From Clostridiaceae bacterium Marseille-Q4143 (lineage in GTDB: Bacteria > Bacillota > Clostridia > Lachnospirales > Lachnospiraceae), in contig CP073693.1 in NCBI GenBank assembly GCA_018228645.1, positions 1,066,001-1,130,000 of the forward strand: 64,000 nucleotides of DNA, read 5' to 3'. Below, one piece after another: positions 62,483 through 64,000 of the stretch. The notes below the pieces were generated by a model. It was not told where the DNA came from. It made no database searches and saw only the letters and a list, made by a program, of their open reading frames with translations. The number at the start of each line of letters is the position of its first letter. Positions within the stretch are counted from its first letter, which is position 1. The position numbers were made by a program, and so were the translations under genes.

Positions 62483-64000
62483 ATGGAAGATAATATTTTT
62501 GATAAAATTCATGAAGTAGATCTAAAAGAGACCATGGAGACCTCTTATATTGATTATGCAATGAGTGTCATCGCGTCCAGAGCGCTTCCTGATGTCAGGG
62601 ACGGTTTAAAACCGGTACAGCGCCGTGTGCTCTACTCTATGATAGAACTGAATAACGGACCTGATAAGCCTCACAGAAAATGCGCCCGTATTGTCGGCGA
62701 TACCATGGGTAAATATCATCCCCATGGAGACAGCTCCATCTATGGAGCTCTGGTTAATATGGCACAGGAGTGGTCCACTCGTTACCCGTTAGTAGACGGT
62801 CATGGAAATTTTGGCTCTGTGGATGGTGACTGTGCAGCTGCCATGCGTTATACCGAGGCACGTTTAAGCAAGATTTCCATGGAGATGCTGGCAGACATTA
62901 ACAAAGATACGGTTGATTTTGTACCGAACTTTGATGAGACGGAGAAAGAGCCGTCGGTACTGCCGTCCAGATATCCGAACCTTCTGGCAAATGGAACTTC
63001 CGGTATTGCCGTTGGTATGGCGACTAATATTCCGCCTCATAACCTGCGGGAGATTATTGGTGCGGTAGTAAAGATTATTGATAATCGTATTGAAGAGGGC
63101 AGAGAAACTGGCATTGATGAAGTGCTGGATATTGTAAAGGGACCGGATTTTCCGACAGGTGCGGAGATCCTTGGTACAGCAGGAATCAACGAAGCTTACA
63201 GAACCGGACGTGGAAAGATCCGGGTACGTTCCGTGAGCAACATTGAAGCCATGCCAAATGGAAAGAACCGGATCGTTGTCACCGAGATTCCGTATATGGT
63301 TAATAAAGCCCGTCTGATTGAGAAGATTGCGGAGCTGGCAAAAGACAAGAGAATTGACGGAATTACCCATATTGCCGATGAGTCCAGCCGTGAAGGCATG
63401 AGAATCAATATCGAGCTTCGAAAAGACGTGAATCCAAATGTGATTTTAAATCAGCTGTATAAGCATACACAGCTGCAGGATACGTTTGGTGTTATTATGC
63501 TGGCTCTGGTTAATAATGAACCAAGAGTATTAAACCTTCTGGAGATGCTGCAGTATTATCTGGCACATCAGGAAGATGTTGTAACGAGAAGAACCAAATA
63601 CGAACTGAATAAAGCGGAAGAGCGTGCCCACATCTTACAAGGTCTGCTCATTGCGCTGGATAACATTGACCGTGTGATCCAGATTATCCGCGGTTCGCAG
63701 ACGGTTCAGATTGCAAAAGCTTCCCTGATTGAGGAGTTTGCACTGGATGATGTACAGGCACAGGCCATTGTTGATATGCGTCTGCGTACACTGACCGGTC
63801 TGGAACGCGACAAGATTGAGAAAGAGTATGAAGATCTGATGGCACGGATTGATTACCTGAAAGGCATCCTGGCGGACGAGAAGAAGCTTCTCGGTGTGAT
63901 CCGCGAGGAAATTATGCTGATCTCTGATAAATACGGAGATGACCGGAGAACCAAGATTGGTTATGATGAGTTTGATCTGAGTATGGAAGATCTGATTCCG
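62483..64000 (+). CDS. gyrA: DNA gyrase subunit A (5' part, runs off the window)
   Basis: 506 codons are present and the frame is open to the window end. ATGATG at 62480-62485: the second ATG is 7 bases from GGGGA (62471-62475). Start region [20 protein letters not shown], breakage-reunion domain with catalytic Tyr in [12 protein letters not shown], and the quinolone region [20 protein letters not shown], which shows Ser at the usual resistance position (no resistance change seen there). Confidence 0.98.
   Translation, partial: MEDNIFDKIHEVDLKETMETSYIDYAMSVIASRALPDVRDGLKPVQRRVLYSMIELNNGPDKPHRKCARIVGDTMGKYHPHGDSSIYGALVNMAQEWSTRYPLVDGHGNFGSVDGDCAAAMRYTEARLSKISMEMLADINKDTVDFVPNFDETEKEPSVLPSRYPNLLANGTSGIAVGMATNIPPHNLREIIGAVVKIIDNRIEEGRETGIDEVLDIVKGPDFPTGAEILGTAGINEAYRTGRGKIRVRSVSNIEAMPNGKNRIVVTEIPYMVNKARLIEKIAELAKDKRIDGITHIADESSREGMRINIELRKDVNPNVILNQLYKHTQLQDTFGVIMLALVNNEPRVLNLLEMLQYYLAHQEDVVTRRTKYELNKAEERAHILQGLLIALDNIDRVIQIIRGSQTVQIAKASLIEEFALDDVQAQAIVDMRLRTLTGLERDKIEKEYEDLMARIDYLKGILADEKKLLGVIREEIMLISDKYGDDRRTKIGYDEFDLSMEDLIP

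Overview
The right third of this window (about 43.3-64 kb) is the replication-origin neighbourhood of a Gram-positive anaerobe. From the right it reads gyrA (cut by the window end), gyrB, recF, an S4-domain protein, dnaN and dnaA on the plus strand. Then, on the minus strand, come rpmH, rnpA, yidD, yidC, jag, mnmE, mnmG, rsmG, parA, parB, a DUF4446 protein, serS and a DUF3881 protein. Two perfect parS sites lie beside parA, and consensus DnaA boxes flank dnaA. Gene order, DUF3881/DUF4446, moderate GC and a bile salt hydrolase suggest a gut Lachnospiraceae (Blautia/Ruminococcus-like). The genus is inferred, not shown.

The left two thirds are mobile DNA piled up at a tRNA-Arg(CCT) locus. (1) 1-1.9 kb: small accessory genes of an element that continues beyond the window. 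(2) 1.9-6.1 kb: a row of single-gene cassettes (GyrI-like, VanZ-like, alpha/beta hydrolase, GNAT, DUF3784, GNAT, flavodoxin-like). They are separated by related spacers; three of these are near-identical 104-bp units carrying a terminator followed by a promoter. This is the most unusual structure in the window. (3) 6.2-13.4 kb: a decayed, inverted conjugative-element relic (repA C-terminus, CD1845-like protein, parB N-terminus). It encloses a two-component system with a FUSC exporter, a cardiolipin synthase and a bile salt hydrolase. (4) About 13.7-43.4 kb: a Tn916/Tn1549-like integrative element with xis/int, sigma-like and HTH regulators. It is bounded by copies of GCTTAGGAG from the tRNA-Arg anticodon loop.

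That last element looks dead for self-transfer: no VirB4-type genes are seen and virD4 is broken in three ways. Virtually all of its remaining length is cargo: an IetAS-like AAA ATPase/subtilase defence pair; a complete 7.3-kb mobilizable element (serine recombinase, MobQ relaxase, R1162-type oriT, primase-helicase fusion) inserted in virD4; a second large serine recombinase that cuts virD4 again; a complete BamHI-type restriction-modification system with controller; and a two-component lantibiotic-immunity-like ABC transporter. Near its right end is a GC-rich, hairpin-dense, apparently non-coding stretch of about 380 bp.
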